DNA of 64,000 nucleotides from UBA668 sp963720695 (GTDB lineage Bacteria; Actinomycetota; Acidimicrobiia; Acidimicrobiales; Ilumatobacteraceae). The position numbers and the translations under genes were made by a program. Of this stretch, positions 7,739 to 16,120 are shown piece after piece (positions within the stretch are counted from its first letter, which is position 1; the number at the start of each line of letters is the position of its first letter). The notes beneath the pieces were generated by a model. That model was given only the letters and a program-made list of their open reading frames with translations. It ran no database searches and was not told the origin of the DNA. The stretch is from the NCBI GenBank assembly GCA_963720695.1, contig CAVRGG010000003.1, forward strand, positions 306,134 through 370,133, in the 5' to 3' direction.

Positions 7739-9702
7739 CAGAAGTCCAGGTTCCTCACGTCACGCGCGTTGGCGGTGATGAATTGCTTGCGGCTCTCGAC
7801 GTCGTCGCCCATGAGCACGCTCGTGATCTCGTCGGCCACGGCCGCCTCCTCCACGGTGACTTGCAGCAGCGTGCGCGACGCCGTGTCCATCGTGGTGGGT
7901 TTGAGCTCCTGCCAGTCCATCTCGCCGAGACCCTTCAACCGGTTGAAGTCGTTCTTGTGGTTGGGGTGCGCCTCGAGGAACACGGCCTTGGCGTGCTCGT
8001 CCTTGAGGTAGACCTTCTCCTTGCCGACGAGGGTGGAGAACAGCGGCGGCTGGGCGATGTAGATGTACCCGGCCTCGACGAGGCCACGCATCTGGCGGAA
8101 GAAGAACGTGAGCAGCAGGGTGCGGATGTGGCTGCCGTCGACATCGGCGTCGCACAACGCGATGACCTTGTGATAGCGGGCCTTGGTGACGTCGAACTCG
8201 TCGCCCACGCCGCCACCGATGGCGGTGATGAGCGCCTGGATCTCGTTGTTCTTCAGCATCTTGTCGAGACGGGCGCGCTCGACGTTGAGGATCTTGCCGC
8301 GGATCGGCAGCAGCGCCTGGGTGCGCGGGTCTCGGGCGTTGAGCGCCGAGCCACCGGCGGAGTCGCCCTCGACGATGAAGAGCTCGCTCTCCTCGGGGTT
8401 GCCGCTGCTGCAGTCCTTGAGCTTGTCCGGCATGCCGGCGCCGGTGAGCGCCGTCTTGCGACGGATGGCGTTGCGGGCGTTCTTGGCGGCGACACGAGCC
8501 TGGGCGGCGGACTGCGCCTTCTTGACGACCTTGTTGGCCTCGGCGGGGTTCTCGTCGAGCCACTCGGCGAGCTTCTCGTTGGTGGCCTTCTGGACGAAGC
8601 TGCGCATGGGGACGTTGCCGAGCTTGGCCTTGGTCTGGCCCTCGAACTGCGGCTCGCGCAGCTTGACGGCGATGATGGCGGTGATGCCCTCGCGGATGTC
8701 CTCGCCGAGCAGGTTGTCGTCCTTCTCCTTGAGCAGGCCCTTGGCCCGGGCGTACTTGTTGACGACGCTCGTGAGCGCGGTCTTGAAGCCCTCCACGTGC
8801 ATGCCGCCCTCGATCGTGCTGATGCCGTTGGCGTAGCCGTGGATGCCCTCGTAGTAGCCCGTGTTCCACTGGATGGCGATGTCGAGCGTCTGACCGCCCT
8901 CGTCGTCGTCGTCCTCGAAATGGGCGACCTTGGAGAACAACGCCTCCTTCGACGCATTGAGGTGCTTGACGAAGTCGACGATGCCGCCCTTGTACTGGAA
9001 CGTGACTTCCTGCTCGCGGTCCGGCCGCTCGTCGCGGAACACGATCTCGAGACCGCGGTTGAGGAACGCCATGGTCTGCAGACGCTCGAGCACGGTGCGG
9101 GACACGAACTCGGTGCCCTCGGAGGCGAAGACGACAGGATCCGGCCAGAACGTGACCGTGGTGCCGCTGGCGCGACCCTTGGGCGGCGTCGGGCCGACCG
9201 CGGCGAGCTTGCCCTGCGGACGGCCGCCCTTGGCGTACTCCTGCTGGTATCGAGTGCCCTGCTTGTCGATCTCGATGAACAGGCGCTCGCTGAGCGCGTT
9301 GACGACGCTGACGCCGACACCGTGGAGGCCACCGGACACCTTGTAGCCCTCGCCGCCGAACTTGCCACCGGCGTGCAGGACCGTGAGGACGACCTCGGCA
9401 GCGCTCTTGCCCTTGTGCGGGCCGGACGGGTACGGATCGACCGGAACACCGCGACCGTTGTCCTCCACGCTGCAGCCGCCATCGGCCAGCAGCGTGACCA
9501 CGATGCGGGTGCAGAAGCCCGCCATCGCCTCGTCGACGGCGTTGTCGACGACCTCCCAGATGAGGTGGTGGAGGCCGGCCAGACCGGTGGACCCGATGTA
9601 CATTCCGGGCCGCTTCCGGACGGGGTCGAGACCCTCCAGGACTTGAATGTCTTTCGCGCCGTAATCGGCACTTGGTTGCTTGGCGTCAGAAGCCACACAC
9701 AC
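7738..9702 (-). CDS. gyrB: DNA gyrase subunit B
   Basis: 654 residues. The GHKL ATPase shows 'EVVDNAVDEAMAG', 'DNGRGVPVD' and 'GGLHGVGVSVVNALS'. The TOPRIM domain shows 'EGDSAGGSA' and 'DADVDGSHIRTLLLTFFFR', and the C-terminus has 'QPPLF' and 'KGLGEM'. Length fits the short, non-insert type of GyrB. Start is GTG at 9702; GTG at 9696 is equally possible, and a GAGG lies just upstream of both. It is the first gene of a gyrB-gyrA pair, 164 bp past the dciA stop. Confidence 0.98.
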   Translation of the reverse strand: MCVASDAKQPSADYGAKDIQVLEGLDPVRKRPGMYIGSTGLAGLHHLIWEVVDNAVDEAMAGFCTRIVVTLLADGGCSVEDNGRGVPVDPYPSGPHKGKSAAEVVLTVLHAGGKFGGEGYKVSGGLHGVGVSVVNALSERLFIEIDKQGTRYQQEYAKGGRPQGKLAAVGPTPPKGRASGTTVTFWPDPVVFASEGTEFVSRTVLERLQTMAFLNRGLEIVFRDERPDREQEVTFQYKGGIVDFVKHLNASKEALFSKVAHFEDDDDEGGQTLDIAIQWNTGYYEGIHGYANGISTIEGGMHVEGFKTALTSVVNKYARAKGLLKEKDDNLLGEDIREGITAIIAVKLREPQFEGQTKAKLGNVPMRSFVQKATNEKLAEWLDENPAEANKVVKKAQSAAQARVAAKNARNAIRRKTALTGAGMPDKLKDCSSGNPEESELFIVEGDSAGGSALNARDPRTQALLPIRGKILNVERARLDKMLKNNEIQALITAIGGGVGDEFDVTKARYHKVIALCDADVDGSHIRTLLLTFFFRQMRGLVEAGYIYIAQPPLFSTLVGKEKVYLKDEHAKAVFLEAHPNHKNDFNRLKGLGEMDWQELKPTTMDTASRTLLQVTVEEAAVADEITSVLMGDDVESRKQFITANARDVRNLDF

Positions 9703-9866
9703 CTCGATCAGTTCGGGGGAATACAGGCGTTGACCTGCATCTTTGTTGGCGAGTCACGAGCCCGGCGAAAACGCCTCGGCGGTCGTCGCGAATGAACTAC
9801 AGCCTACCCGAGGGGTGTCACGAAGAGGTGGACGTTGGCCCCTGCGAGCCATGTTTTTCGGGGTTC

Positions 9867-10217
9867 TCAGCGACCCGCGACGCGTACCTCGATGCGCTCC
9901 ACGACGGCACCTGCGACCTCGAGCAGACGACGACGCAGCGTGCCCTCCAGAAATCGCAGCTGGGTGGCCCAGGCGGGGTCGTCGACCTTCACGACCAGCG
10001 TCGTGCCGTCGAGTTTCACGGGCTGCACGTGCGCCGCGACCGCGGCCCCCACGGCCTCGTCCCAACGCCCGAAGACGCCGCCGATCGTGCTCGCCGCCGG
10101 CTGTTCGACGGCGTCGTCGTCGGGGCGCAGGGACCGCATCACCTGATGCAGGCTGTCGCCCAGGCGCACCGGCTCGTCGCCTTTGCCGCCCTTGCGAGTC
10201 GAACCCCAGTCGGTCAT
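9867..10217 (-). CDS. dciA: DciA-type (DUF721) helicase-loader protein
   Basis: 116 residues. The central part matches DUF721/DciA: 'VFGRWDEAVGAAVAAHVQPVKLDGTTLVVKVDDPAWATQLRFLEGTLRRRL', with the conserved W-x(n)-VG, 'L.V.V..PAWA.qL' core of the KH-like domain. In bacteria without DnaC/DnaI this protein helps load the replicative helicase DnaB at the origin; dnaB lies about 30 kb away in this window. The ATG overlaps the recF stop as ATGA, so it belongs to the dnaN-recF-dciA unit. Confidence 0.85.
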   Translation of the reverse strand: MTDWGSTRKGGKGDEPVRLGDSLHQVMRSLRPDDDAVEQPAASTIGGVFGRWDEAVGAAVAAHVQPVKLDGTTLVVKVDDPAWATQLRFLEGTLRRRLLEVAGAVVERIEVRVAGR

Positions 10218-11294
10218 GCCATCACTGTGCCATCCGAGATGCGAACGATCGCATCGGGATGTGCCGCGTCGGGCAGCACCCCCGCCGTCGTCAGCACGAC
10301 CTGACCCTCGGGAAGGTGCCGCAGCAACGCCGCGGATCGGTGCGGATCGAGTTCGCTGAGGACGTCGTCGAGCACCAGCACCGGTGCGCTCCCCACCTTG
10401 TCGGCCACCATCCGATGGGCGGCGAGGCGCAACGCCAGCGCCATCGTGCGCTGCTCCCCCTGCGACGCGTGCGTACGCGCCGGGAGGCCGCCGATGAACA
10501 GGTCCACGTCGTCGCGATGGGGTCCGACGGTGCTCACCCCGCGGCGGACGTCATCGACTCGGGCCTCGGCGAGCGCGGACACGAGACCGCGCTGTCGCCA
10601 TGCCGGCTCGTACCGCAGCTCGACCGAGGACGGTCGGTCGGCGAGCTGCTCGTAGGCCTCGGCCACCATCGGCGCCAGCCGGGCCACCAGCACCGCTCGC
10701 GCGTGGCCGAACTGGTCACCGACCTGCGGCCAGCTTCGCGTCCCAGACGTCGAGCGTCACCTGCGCCTCGTCGTCCAGTCGACCGCCGCACTGCTTGAGC
10801 AGCACGTTGCGTTGCTTCACCACCCGGTCCAGCTCCAGGCGCATCGCGTCGTACTTCAACGCCAACGCCACCAGCGTGTCGTCGAGGAACCGCCTGCGTT
10901 CCTGCGGGCCACCCTTCACCAGCGCGAGGTCGTCCGGCGAGAACACCGTCACCCGCATCACGCCCAGCAGCTCACGCGACCGCCCGAGCCGCTGCCGGTT
11001 GACCTGGACGCGATTGCGGCCGTTGCGGGTCAACTCCAACTCGACCAGCACCTCTCGCCCGTCGGGGTGAGCCACCGTGGCCCGCACGATCGCGAGGTCG
11101 GCCCCGACACGGATCAGGGCCTCGGTCGGCGCGCCGCGAAAGCTGTCGAGCGACGCCAGATAGGCGAGGGCCTCGGCGAGGTTCGTCTTGCCCTGGCCGT
11201 TGAGTCCGACGATGGCCGTGATGCCGGGATGGAACTCGAACGACGCCTCCCGGTAGTTGCGGAAGTCGACCAGCTCCAGCCGAGTGACGAGCAT
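10214..11294 (-). pseudogene. recF: recF, reading frame interrupted once
   Basis: The N-terminal frame (10716-11294) carries 'FRNYREASFEFHPG', the Walker A 'GLNGQGKTN' and 'FLDDTLVAL', then hits a stop right after 'WDAKLAAGR'. The C-terminal frame continues from 'QVGDQFGHARAVLVARLAP' and includes the ABC-signature region 'ASQGEQRTMALALRLAAH' and Walker B 'VLVLDDVLSELD'. The join is near 10720-10730 and one base is out of phase (total span 1081 nt). All motifs of the RecF gap-repair ATPase are intact, so a sequencing error is likely. It starts 3 bp past the dnaN stop. Confidence 0.9.
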
Positions 11295-11297
11295 GCG

Positions 11298-12392
11298 TTA
11301 CGGGACGCGGACGGGCATCAGCAGGTACAGGTAGTCCGGGTTGCCGTCGCCGCGCACGACGGCCGGCTTGAGGGCGTCGAGCGTGGACAGCGTGACGGAG
11401 TCGCCGATGCACGCTTCGACACCCGCGGCGAGGTAGTCGGGGTTGAACGCCACGGTGAGCTCGCTCCCCGTGTACTGCGCGTCGAGCTCCTCGGTGGCGT
11501 TGCCGACGTCCTGGGTGATGGCCTGCAGGCGCAGCGTGTCGCCACCCATCTGCAGCCGCACGGGCGTGGCATCGCGGGCGAGGATCTTCACGCGCCGGAT
11601 CGCCTCGAGCAACGGCTCACGCTCGACCGTCAGTGCGTTCGGGTGACTCGCCGGGATCAGCTGGCGGTAGTTGGGGAACTCGCCCTCGATCAGACGCGTG
11701 GTCAGCCGGGTCGTGCCCACCTCGAAGGTGGCATCTCGGTCGCCGAGGCGCATCGTGACCTCGGGTCCGCCACCGACGAGCCGCTGCAGTTCGGTGAGGG
11801 CCCGGCCAGGAACCAGCACCTTCTGGTCGGCTGCCAGGACCTGCTGGCCCAACAGGTCGCGCACGGCGAGTCGATACGAGTCGGTGGCGACCATGCGAAG
11901 GCCCTCGGCCTCGGATGCCATCAGGACACCCGTGAGGATCGGCCTCGCCTCGTCGGTGCTCGCCGCCCGGACCACCTGACGGAGGGCGTCGCCGAACTCA
12001 CCAGAGGGCAACGTGACCGAAGAGTTCACCGGTGAGGCGAGCTTCGGATAGTCGTCGAAGCTCAACGGGCGGACGCTGAACTGCGACCGGCCGTTGCTGA
12101 TGCTGACGTCGTCGCCCTCGACGGCGACTTCGACCTTGCCCGTTCCCAACGAACGCACGATGTCGGCTGCGAGACGAGCCGGCACCACGACGCCACCGTC
12201 TCGCTCACCACCGACCTCGATGGTGAGTTGGATCGTGAGATCGAGGTCCGTTCCGGTGACGGTGAGCTGATCACCCTTCAGTTCGAGCCGGAGACCGGAC
12301 AGGACAGGCAGGGCACCAGTTCGGCCGGTGGCCGCACGGCCGGCGGTGGCCAATGCCTCGGCCAGGGCTTCACGCTCACAACGGAACTTCAC
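11298..12392 (-). CDS. dnaN: DNA polymerase III sliding clamp (beta subunit)
   Basis: 364 residues from the GTG at 12392, which has GAGAAAGG correctly placed upstream; longer frames reading into the origin region are rejected. Three tandem clamp domains are visible, beginning 'VKFRCEREALAEALATAGRA', with 'LPVLSGLRLELKGDQLTVTGTDLDLTI' and 'YLAAGVEACIGDSVTLSTLDALKPAVVRGDGN' near the end and the usual clamp C-terminus 'YLYLLMPVRVP'. It encircles DNA and tethers polymerase. It is separated from dnaA by the 240-bp origin candidate. Confidence 0.97.
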   Translation of the reverse strand: MKFRCEREALAEALATAGRAATGRTGALPVLSGLRLELKGDQLTVTGTDLDLTIQLTIEVGGERDGGVVVPARLAADIVRSLGTGKVEVAVEGDDVSISNGRSQFSVRPLSFDDYPKLASPVNSSVTLPSGEFGDALRQVVRAASTDEARPILTGVLMASEAEGLRMVATDSYRLAVRDLLGQQVLAADQKVLVPGRALTELQRLVGGGPEVTMRLGDRDATFEVGTTRLTTRLIEGEFPNYRQLIPASHPNALTVEREPLLEAIRRVKILARDATPVRLQMGGDTLRLQAITQDVGNATEELDAQYTGSELTVAFNPDYLAAGVEACIGDSVTLSTLDALKPAVVRGDGNPDYLYLLMPVRVP

Positions 12393-12632
12393 AGCGTTGC
12401 CTTTCTCGACAGGGGTTCTGTACAAAGGTAATAGAGGTAATAAGGGCTGTGGATTGTGCACAACCCCTTGTTTGCCCAGCGTAGGTGGCCGACGCGTGTC
12501 CACACCGGTTTCCCCACGTGCGCACAGGTGAAAAACCACCCGCGTGTAGTTCGGTGGACAACTTCGGGTTGTCCCCCGCGCGACGCTCGTCGTCCACATG
12601 GCCCGCGCGCCCTGGGAAGGCGTGTCGGACGG
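12393..12632. other. candidate oriC between dnaN and dnaA
   Basis: No gene fits here. DnaA-box-like nonamers occur at 12454-12462 (TTGTGCACA, inside a 10-bp palindrome), 12448-12456 (minus, CAATCCACA), 12496-12504 (GTGTCCACA), 12518-12526 (GTGCGCACA, weak), 12553-12561 (minus, TTGTCCACC) and 12590-12598 (TCGTCCACA). Beside them, 12421-12445 is the most AT-rich part and holds two GAGGTAATA-like units. The dnaA-dnaN gap is the usual oriC position in actinobacteria. Confidence 0.65.
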
Positions 12633-14051
12633 TCATGAGGTCTTCAGCCGCTGGACCAGATCGGTGACCTGATCGTAGATCTGCTTGCGTTCCTTCATCA
12701 GCCGCTGGATCTTGTCGACGGCATGGATGACGGTGGTGTGGTCGCGTCCGCCGAACAGCCGGGCGATCGCCGGATAGCTCAGGTCGGTGAGCTCGCGGAA
12801 GACGTACATCGCGGTCTGGCGAGCGGTGACCAACGGTCGTTGACGGCTCTTGCCCCGCAACGCCTCGACGCTGAAGCCGAGGATCACTGCGATCTCGTTC
12901 AACAGTTCCTCGTCGGTGCGGGGCTTGACGAACTGGTCGCTCAACAGGTCGCTCAGCAGCTGCTCGGCGAGATGCGTGCTGATCGGGACGTTGTTGAGGC
13001 TCGCGTAGGCGGTGACGCGAATGAGCGCGCCCTCGAGCTCGCGGATGTTGGTGGTGATGCGAGAGGCAATGAATTCAAGGGTTTCCGACGGCACCGGGCT
13101 GTGATCGCGCTCGGCCTTGTTGCGAAGGATGGCGAGGCGGGTCTCGAGGTCCGGGGGCTGGATGTCGGTGATCAGTCCCCACTTGAAGCGGCCACGAAGG
13201 CGCTCCTCGAGCGTGGGGATCGCGTCGGGCATGCGGTCGCTGGAGATCACGATCTGCTTGTTGGCGCCGTGCAACGAGTTGAACGTGTGGAAGAACTCCT
13301 CCTGGAGTCCCTCCTTGCCCTCCATGAACTGGATGTCGTCGATGAGGAGCACGTCGATGTCGCGGTAGCGGCGCTTGAAGTTGGCGGTGGTGTTGGTGCG
13401 GATCGCGTCGACGTACTCGTTGAGGAACGTCTCCGTGCTGACGTACCGCACCACGTCGTGCTGGTAGTGGCTCTGCACGTAGTGGCCGATGGCGTGGAGG
13501 AGGTGGGTCTTGCCCAAGCCGGCCGAGCCGTAGATGAACAACGGGTTGTAGCTGCGACCCGGCGTTTCAGCGACCCGGAGTGCGGCAGCGAGCGCGAACT
13601 GGTTCGACGCGCCCTTCACGAACGTCTCGAAGGTGTAGCGGGGGTTCATCCCGTCGGTGATGCCGTTGTTGCTGGAACTGCTGCCGCTCGAACTGCGGGC
13701 GTCGCCGTTGTTGCTCGGTGCGCTGCCGTTGCCGTTGCCCGCCGACGAGGTGCCGGTCTCGCGGACGTTCTCCTGCGTCCACTGCGACTCCGGTTCGGGC
13801 TCGGCGACCTGCACCTCGACCACGAAGTTGACGTGAGCGGCCCCGATTTCTTCGAGAGCATCCCTCACCAGCGGGAGATATCGCGACAGAATGCGGTCGC
13901 GGGCGTGTGCGTTCGGCGCACTCACCCGCACCATCGAAGCGTCACTGTCCAGGGCCACCACGTCCTGGAAGGTGGAGAACCAGACGGCCTCGGACACCTG
14001 CGCGCGGAGCAATTGCGCAACGGCTGTCCACAGCTGCTCATGGTCGCTCAC
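12633..14051 (-). CDS. dnaA: chromosomal replication initiator DnaA
   Basis: 472 residues from the GTG at 14051, preceded by GAGGAGG. Domain I (~1-90) is followed by a Ser/Asn/Gly-rich linker (~90-145). Domain III begins 'MNPRYTFETFVKGASNQFA' with Walker A 'GSAGLGKTHLLHAIG', Walker B 'VLLIDDIQF' and sensor 'SSDRMPDAI'. Domain IV ends with the DnaA signature 'GGRDHTTVIHAVDKI'. It binds DnaA boxes and unwinds oriC. Boxes in front of the gene suggest autoregulation. Confidence 0.98.
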   Translation of the reverse strand: MSDHEQLWTAVAQLLRAQVSEAVWFSTFQDVVALDSDASMVRVSAPNAHARDRILSRYLPLVRDALEEIGAAHVNFVVEVQVAEPEPESQWTQENVRETGTSSAGNGNGSAPSNNGDARSSSGSSSSNNGITDGMNPRYTFETFVKGASNQFALAAALRVAETPGRSYNPLFIYGSAGLGKTHLLHAIGHYVQSHYQHDVVRYVSTETFLNEYVDAIRTNTTANFKRRYRDIDVLLIDDIQFMEGKEGLQEEFFHTFNSLHGANKQIVISSDRMPDAIPTLEERLRGRFKWGLITDIQPPDLETRLAILRNKAERDHSPVPSETLEFIASRITTNIRELEGALIRVTAYASLNNVPISTHLAEQLLSDLLSDQFVKPRTDEELLNEIAVILGFSVEALRGKSRQRPLVTARQTAMYVFRELTDLSYPAIARLFGGRDHTTVIHAVDKIQRLMKERKQIYDQVTDLVQRLKTS

Positions 14052-14090
14052 CTGCGCCTCCTCCCGGGTCCCTCATCAGAATCCACATCA

Positions 14091-14111
14091 TTGTCCACAT
14101 CATGTGGACAA
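14091..14111. promoter_or_regulatory. inverted pair of perfect DnaA boxes before dnaA
   Basis: TTGTCCACA at 14091-14099 and its complement TGTGGACAA at 14103-14111, 3 nt apart, form one 21-bp palindrome centred about 50 bp upstream of the dnaA start. A partial AATCCACA lies at 14080-14087. The rest of the 295-bp dnaA-rpmH gap (14052-14346) holds promoters and no gene. Confidence 0.75.
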
Positions 14112-14218
14112 CCCACATCGTTGAACGGCGCACGCTAGCAGGCTTCCGTCCGTCCTCCGAACGCCGGCCTTCCGGGGCAGCTCGGAAGCCCTTCATGTCG
14201 CGCCGTCGCCGCTGGCGG

Positions 14219-14248
14219 TTGCCACACGGCCTCGCGCGACCGTAGTCT
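14219..14248 (+). promoter_or_regulatory. possible rpmH promoter
   Basis: TTGCCA (14219-14224), an 18-nt spacer and TAGTCT (14243-14248). It would leave a ~90-nt leader ahead of the rpmH ribosome-binding site. Confidence 0.35.
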
Positions 14249-14346
14249 TGGCGCCTGTTCTGGCGTTGCCGGCGAAGTCCGGCGCGCGATGTCATTCGAA
14301 TTTCGTCGACTGTGAGTGCTGCCGAGTGCAGCTCGAGGAGGGCTGC

Positions 14347-14481
14347 GTGAAGCGCACCTACCAACCCAATAACCGCCGCAGGGCCAAGAAGCATGGCTTC
14401 CGCCTTCGGATGAGCACCCGTGCTGGCCGTGCCGTGCTGAAGTCGCGGCGCGCCAAGGGCCGTCACCGTCTGTCGGCTTGA
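14347..14481 (+). CDS. rpmH: ribosomal protein L34
   Basis: 44 residues from the GTG at 14347, preceded by GAGGAGG: 'VKRTYQPNNRRRAKKHGFRLRM' and 'AGRAVLKSRRAKGRHRLSA' are the near-invariant L34 sequence. It is a structural protein of the 50S subunit. It opens the rpmH-rnpA-yidD-yidC-jag-rsmG unit, divergent from dnaA. Its stop overlaps the TTG start of rnpA (TTGA). Confidence 0.98.
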   Translation: MKRTYQPNNRRRAKKHGFRLRMSTRAGRAVLKSRRAKGRHRLSA

Positions 14482-14813
14482 TCTGGCGCATCCGAGAGCG
14501 CCGCGCGTTCTCACGCATTGCTGCGGACGGACAGCGCGCTCGGGCCGGAGTCTTGTGGTGCACCTACATACTCGATCCTCCAGGAACCTCCACACCGCCG
14601 CGTGTGGCGTACGCACTGGGTCGCGCGCTCGGACCCGCCGTCGTTCGCAACCGTGTTCGGCGTCGACTACGGGCCATGCTGCAGGACGCCTCGTCCGCCG
14701 AGGCGCTGCCACCGGGGGAATTCCTGTTCGGCGCCCGTCCGGCCGCCGCCGAGCGGTCGTTCGTCGAACTCCAGTTCGATCTCACCCAACTGCTCCGCCG
14801 AGTGCGGGGCTGA
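14478..14813 (+). CDS. rnpA: ribonuclease P protein component
   Basis: 111 residues from a TTG that overlaps the rpmH stop. The RNase P protein signature 'ALGPAVVRNRVRRRLRAML' is clear, with 'RVAYALGRALGPAVVRNRVRRR' forming the RNR motif that contacts the P RNA. It supports 5' maturation of tRNAs with the RNA subunit, whose gene is not in this window. It follows rpmH as in nearly all bacteria and is probably translated by re-initiation. Confidence 0.93.
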   Translation: MIWRIRERRAFSRIAADGQRARAGVLWCTYILDPPGTSTPPRVAYALGRALGPAVVRNRVRRRLRAMLQDASSAEALPPGEFLFGARPAAAERSFVELQFDLTQLLRRVRG

Positions 14814-14824
14814 TACAACGGGCC

Positions 14825-15085
14825 ATGCTGCGCATGATCGTCGGGTACCAGCGCGCCGTCGACGGACGTCCCTCGCCGTGCCGGTTCACCCCCACATGCA
14901 GCAGTTATGCCATCGAAGCGCTCGAGGTCCACGGCACCGGCCGCGGCTCGTGGCTGGCATTTCGGCGCTTGCTGCGCTGCCGTCCCTTCGGCCCGTCCGG
15001 GTGGGACCCGGTCCCCGAACCCTCTGAGCGCCACCGCTCGTCCTCTGTTCCTCCATTCGCACACGACAAGGGATCCGTCGCATGA
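14825..15085 (+). CDS. yidD: membrane protein insertion efficiency factor YidD
   Basis: 86 residues: 'MIVGYQRAVDGRPSPCRFTPTCSSYAIEALEVHG' and 'RLLRCRPFGPSGWDPVP' are the classic YidD/Hemolysin-like DUF37 sequence with its conserved Cys residues. It is a small peripheral membrane protein that assists YidC. The stop overlaps the yidC start (ATGA). The C-terminal ~20 residues are non-conserved. Confidence 0.95.
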   Translation: MLRMIVGYQRAVDGRPSPCRFTPTCSSYAIEALEVHGTGRGSWLAFRRLLRCRPFGPSGWDPVPEPSERHRSSSVPPFAHDKGSVA

Positions 15086-16107
15086 TTGCTGGTTTGTTCG
15101 AGCCCCCCGCTGCGCTGCTCGCCTGGTTCTACAGCTTCACCAACAACTACATCATCGCCATCTCGATGATCGCGTTGACGGTGATGGTCATCACCGCGCC
15201 GCTGGTGCTGAAGAGCACCAAGGGCATGCTCGAGATGCAGAAGCTGCAGCCCGAGATGAAGAAGCTGCAGAACCAGTACCGCGGTGATCGCCAGAAGCTC
15301 AACGAAGAGATGATGAAGCTCTACCAGGAGCACAAGGTCAACCCGCTCGCCTCCTGCTTCCCGCTGCTGTTGCAGATGCCGGTGTTCATCATCATCTTCC
15401 GCGTGCTCCACGGTCTCACCACCAAGGGCCCCGACGGCACCTTCACGCCGCAGTACGTCAGCACCAGCACCAAGCTCTATCAGTCGCTCGTCGGCAAGAC
15501 CGAGATGCTCGCCTGGGGCCTCGATCTGTCCAAGCGCCCGTACATGGTGATGCGCGACTCGTTCGGACAGGGCCTGATCTACATGGCGCTGGTCCTGGCG
15601 CTGGGTGCGTTGTACTTCGTGCAGCAGCGGATGGTCGCCTCCCGTGCTGCGGTCTCCCCCACCATCTCGGCCAACCAGCAGAAGCTCATGCAGTACCTGC
15701 CGGTCGTGTTCGCCGTGTTCATGGGCTTCTACCTCACCGGTCTGGTGATCTACTACTTCGCCCAGGCGGTCTTCCGCATCGGCTTGAACTGGTACATCAC
15801 GCACCGCTTCTACAAGGGTGAGGAGTCCCTCGGCCGGCAGGCGCAACGAGCGAGCGAACGTGCTCGCGAGGACCAGAAGAAGAACGGCGATGCTCCTGGC
15901 GGCCTGTTCTCGCAGGCCAAGCGCGAGCTGACGGCCGCCAAGAAGGTGCCGGAGAAGTCGGCCGCCACCACCACGCCGAGCAAGCGGGTCACGCCGCCCA
16001 AGAACAAGCCCACCCCCGCGTCCAGCGGGAAGTCGGGTCGTCCACCGTCCACAGGGAAGGCCGCTCGCCCCGACAGCTCGAGTCGCCCCCAACCGAAGAA
16101 GAAGTAG
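15082..16107 (+). CDS. yidC: membrane protein insertase YidC
   Basis: 341 residues. An early hydrophobic helix is followed by 'ITAPLVLKSTKGMLEMQKLQPEMKKLQNQY', the cytoplasmic helical hairpin typical of YidC/Oxa1, then 'NPLASCFPLLLQMPVFIIIFRVL' and two further helix groups ('GLIYMALVLALGALYFVQQ', 'YLPVVFAVFMGFYLTGLVIYYFAQAVF'). There is no large periplasmic P1 domain, as usual for actinobacteria. The basic, Lys/Pro-rich tail of ~90 residues is long and probably binds ribosomes (inference). Confidence 0.96.
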   Translation: MIAGLFEPPAALLAWFYSFTNNYIIAISMIALTVMVITAPLVLKSTKGMLEMQKLQPEMKKLQNQYRGDRQKLNEEMMKLYQEHKVNPLASCFPLLLQMPVFIIIFRVLHGLTTKGPDGTFTPQYVSTSTKLYQSLVGKTEMLAWGLDLSKRPYMVMRDSFGQGLIYMALVLALGALYFVQQRMVASRAAVSPTISANQQKLMQYLPVVFAVFMGFYLTGLVIYYFAQAVFRIGLNWYITHRFYKGEESLGRQAQRASERAREDQKKNGDAPGGLFSQAKRELTAAKKVPEKSAATTTPSKRVTPPKNKPTPASSGKSGRPPSTGKAARPDSSSRPQPKKK

Positions 16108-16120
16108 CAGGTCAGCACAC

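Noticed and set aside
4691..8011. 1106-codon plus-strand open frame over DUF3566, TadE-like and gyrA
   Set aside because: It is antisense to intact genes with clear motifs; its His/Asp/Arg/Leu-rich composition is the usual shadow of GC-rich genes.
7720..9795. 691-codon plus-strand frame over gyrB
   Set aside because: Antisense shadow of gyrB; no recognisable domain.
12392..12599. Upstream extension of dnaN to 433 codons
   Set aside because: It reads through the DnaA-box region; the GTG at 12392 has a good ribosome-binding site and gives the normal beta-clamp length.
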